9,086 nucleotides of DNA. Origin: Myxococcales bacterium (GTDB lineage: Bacteria > Myxococcota > Myxococcia > Myxococcales > Myxococcaceae). Shown here piece by piece: positions 7,555 to 9,086 of this stretch. The notes below the pieces were generated by a model, which was given only the letters and a program-made list of their open reading frames with translations, was not told the DNA's origin and ran no database searches. The DNA lies in contig VFKJ01000653.1 in the NCBI GenBank assembly GCA_009885595.1, positions 1-9,086 of the forward strand. Reading direction: 5' to 3'. The first letter of the stretch is position 1. The number at the start of each line of letters is the position of its first letter. Position numbers and translations under genes: made by a program.

Positions 7555-8484
7555 TCAGGGCAGCTTCCACAGCTTCACCAGGCCTGCGTCGGCCACCGCG
7601 AACCAGGTGCCATCGGCAGAGACCGCCACCGCCGAGGTCTGGTCGGTGGGCCAGGTCTGCACCACGCTGGCGCTCTGGGCGTTCCACAACCGCACCAGCC
7701 CGTCACCGCCGCCGACGATCACCTTCTTGCCATCGGGGGTCAGGCCCACGCCGGTGATTCTCGCGGGGCGACGATCGACCTCCGCCACCGGCCCCTTGAG
7801 CGTGGTGACCAGCTTGCCCGCGTCGCTCCACAGCTTCACGTTGATGCCGCCCGCGGTCCACGAGGCGATGGTGCTGCCTGAGGGCGTCATGGTGGTGAGC
7901 GGCAGCTCCCTGGGCGTGGGGACGTTCTTGCGCGCCTTCCCCGTCTTCGCGTCGAGCAGCGAGAACGAGCCGCTGGCGCTCGAGATCAGCAGCGTCTTGC
8001 CGTCGGCCGAGAACTGCGCGGTGCGGCCGCGGAACTCGAACTTCTTCGCTTCTTTGGCCACCTCGTAGACCGCGCCGGTGTCGGTCAGGCCGGCGATGGC
8101 CAGCAGCGTGCCGTCGGGGTTGAGGGCGACCTCGCCTACCGCGTCGGGGTGGGCGATCGTCTTCGTCACCTCGCCGGTGGCCACCTCGATCACCCGCGCC
8201 TGCAGGCCCACGTCGCCCACCGCCAGGCGCTTTCCGTCAGCGGAGAAGGTCACCGACGAGAGCTGCTGGATGGCGCCGGGGAGGGTGCGCACCAGCGCCC
8301 CCGTCTTCAGGTCCCACAGCTTGACCGTCTTGTCGCGGCTGGCGCTGGCGAGCAGCGCGCCGTCGGGGCTGAAGGCGATGGCCACGATGGCGTCGGTGTG
8401 GCCCGCGAGGACGTACGGCTTGCCGGGCAGCAGGGCGTTGGGCTCGAAGCCGCTCAGCGTCAAGGCGAGGACGAGTGCGATCAT
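7555..8484 (-). CDS. Exported seven-bladed WD40 beta-propeller protein
   Basis: The product has 309 residues: a short hydrophobic N-terminus (MIALVLALTLSG, likely signal peptide though lacking basic residues) followed by about 290 residues that divide into seven WD40-like units of about 41. The first is the clearest (AGHTDAIVAIAFSPDG, then KTVKLWDLKTG). Later blades keep FSADG, LNPDG, LTPDG and VSADG turns, and blades 5-7 end VKLW, VRLW and VKLW. The predicted role is a protein-interaction platform; no enzymatic domain is attached. Its ATG overlaps the moaC stop (ATGA at 8481-8484), so the two are probably co-transcribed and translationally coupled, though the functions have no obvious link. 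The gene may be a hitch-hiker in the moaC operon. Confidence 0.88.
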   Translation of the reverse strand: MIALVLALTLSGFEPNALLPGKPYVLAGHTDAIVAIAFSPDGALLASASRDKTVKLWDLKTGALVRTLPGAIQQLSSVTFSADGKRLAVGDVGLQARVIEVATGEVTKTIAHPDAVGEVALNPDGTLLAIAGLTDTGAVYEVAKEAKKFEFRGRTAQFSADGKTLLISSASGSFSLLDAKTGKARKNVPTPRELPLTTMTPSGSTIASWTAGGINVKLWSDAGKLVTTLKGPVAEVDRRPARITGVGLTPDGKKVIVGGGDGLVRLWNAQSASVVQTWPTDQTSAVAVSADGTWFAVADAGLVKLWKLP

Positions 8485-8921
8485 TTTCGGCTCCGGGTCC
8501 AGAGCCCGGAGCGACCGCCGCTCTTGTGCTCCAGGGCGATGTCTTCGATCACCATTCCGCGATCGGTCGATTTGAGCATGTCGTACACCGTGAGGGCCGC
8601 GGCGGCGACGGCGGTGAGCGCCTCCATCTCGACGCCGGTGCGGTCGACTGTCTTCACGCTGGCGCGAATCTCCACCCCGCCTCGCCGGGGGGTGACCTCG
8701 ACCTCGACGCCCGCGAGCGCGATGGGGTGACAGAGGGGAATGAGATCGGGGGTCTTCTTGGCCGCCATCACGCCCGCAAGCCGCGCGGCGCTGATGACGT
8801 CACCCTTCTCGACCGTGTTCGAACGAATCTTCCGCAGGGCGGCCGCGCTCATGCGCACCCGGCCCGTCGCCACCGCCACCCGCTGGGTCTTTTCCTTGTC
8901 ACCGACGTCCACCATCTTCAT
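8481..8921 (-). CDS. moaC: MoaC, cyclic pyranopterin monophosphate synthase (N-terminus appears shortened)
   Basis: The product has 146 residues, against about 160 in E. coli MoaC. It catalyses formation of cyclic pyranopterin monophosphate from the MoaA product, the first stage of molybdenum cofactor synthesis, in the cytoplasm. Conserved catalytic positions are present: K39 in EKGDVISAARLAG, H65 in PLCHP, E98 and E100 in TGVEMEAL, D114 and K117 in YDMLK, and KSGGRSG near the end. The N-terminus starts MKMVDVGDK and lacks the usual LTHxDxxGxA lead-in of about 10-12 residues. The ATG sits one base from a tandem repeat (8922-9086), and no Shine-Dalgarno lies in front of it. The frame stays open, without an ATG/GTG/TTG, to the right edge, so a longer protein or an upstream fusion cannot be excluded. 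It overlaps the WD40 gene by 4 bp. Confidence 0.92.
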   Translation of the reverse strand: MKMVDVGDKEKTQRVAVATGRVRMSAAALRKIRSNTVEKGDVISAARLAGVMAAKKTPDLIPLCHPIALAGVEVEVTPRRGGVEIRASVKTVDRTGVEMEALTAVAAAALTVYDMLKSTDRGMVIEDIALEHKSGGRSGLWTRSRK

Positions 8922-9086
8922 GGAGCGCAGCCGTAGCAGCGGAACGCTGCGCGAGACAGACGGAAGCGAAGCGGACGTCTGGCCGAGGCGGAGCGACCAG
9001 AAAAGAGGGAGCGCAGCCGTAGCAGCGGAACGCTGCGCGAGACAGACGGAAGCGAAGCGGACGTCTGGCCGAGGCGGAGCGACCAG
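8922..9086. repeat. Two tandem copies of a 79-bp structured repeat (86-bp period)
   Basis: 8922-9000 and 9008-9086 are identical over all 79 bases, separated by AAAAGAG (9001-9007). The window ends exactly at the end of copy two, so the array may continue. Each copy can fold: GCGCAGC (8925-8931) pairs with GCTGCGC (8946-8952), CAGACG (8957-8962) with CGTCTG (8976-8981), and CTGG (8979-8982) with CCAG (8997-9000). The second and third stems compete for 8979-8981. Inside each unit are tiny direct duplications: AGC-AGC, AGAC-AGAC and AAGCG-AAGCG. No transposase or CRISPR features accompany it. I do not recognise the family. Confidence 0.9.

Noticed and set aside
7547..7559. CCTGA/TCAGG inverted repeat between the Nudix and WD40 stops
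   Set aside because: A 5-bp stem with a 3-base loop and no T-run is too weak to call a terminator.
8922..9086. CRISPR array or integron attC sites
   Set aside because: The repeats are 79 bp with a 7-base spacer, unlike CRISPR repeat/spacer sizes, and the inverted boxes do not fit the attC pattern; no cas or integrase gene is present.

Overview
The window is about 9.1 kb of GC-rich, gene-dense chromosome with short gaps, GTG/TTG starts and 'delta-proteobacterial' gene types: a PilZ protein with a long Pro/Glu/Lys/Val tail, a MoxR/VWA pair, a cNMP-binding protein, a trypsin-like protease and a seven-bladed WD40 protein. This suggests a member of the Myxococcota. That placement is inferred from composition and gene content; no marker gene proves it.

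Layout. 1-763 (minus, cut by the left edge): PilZ-domain protein with one membrane helix and a KPEPV-type repeat tail, carrying a REP-like palindrome inside its reading frame. 828-1529 (plus): 2OG-Fe(II) oxygenase. 1526-2299 (minus): four-helix membrane protein. 2356-4870 (plus): a tightly coupled three-gene operon of MoxR-type AAA+ ATPase, CoxE-like VWA protein and a small cyclic-nucleotide-binding protein. 4878-5366 (minus): YceI-like protein. 5397-5984 (plus): membrane-anchored SRPBCC protein. 6002-6955 (minus): trypsin-like protease with an extra C-terminal domain. 7003-7551 (plus): Nudix hydrolase. 8921 down to 7555 (minus): moaC followed by an overlapping WD40 beta-propeller gene. 8922-9086: two copies of a 79-bp repeat with an 86-bp period, abutting the moaC start codon and running to the right edge.

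How the genes work together. The clearest functional unit is the MoxR-VWA-cNMP operon. AAA+/VWA pairs elsewhere act as chaperones that activate or insert metal cofactors or remodel partners. The third gene adds a putative cyclic-nucleotide sensor, joined to the VWA gene by an ATGA overlap. The other genes look like single-gene units in alternating orientation: neighbours converge with gaps from -4 to +17 bp and diverge with gaps of 30 to 64 bp. No tRNA, rRNA, CRISPR array, transposase or phage gene is visible, and no stretch over 300 bp lacks a gene.

The items most worth following up are the structured tandem repeat at the moaC start, with the apparently shortened MoaC N-terminus, and the cNMP-linked MoxR/VWA operon.
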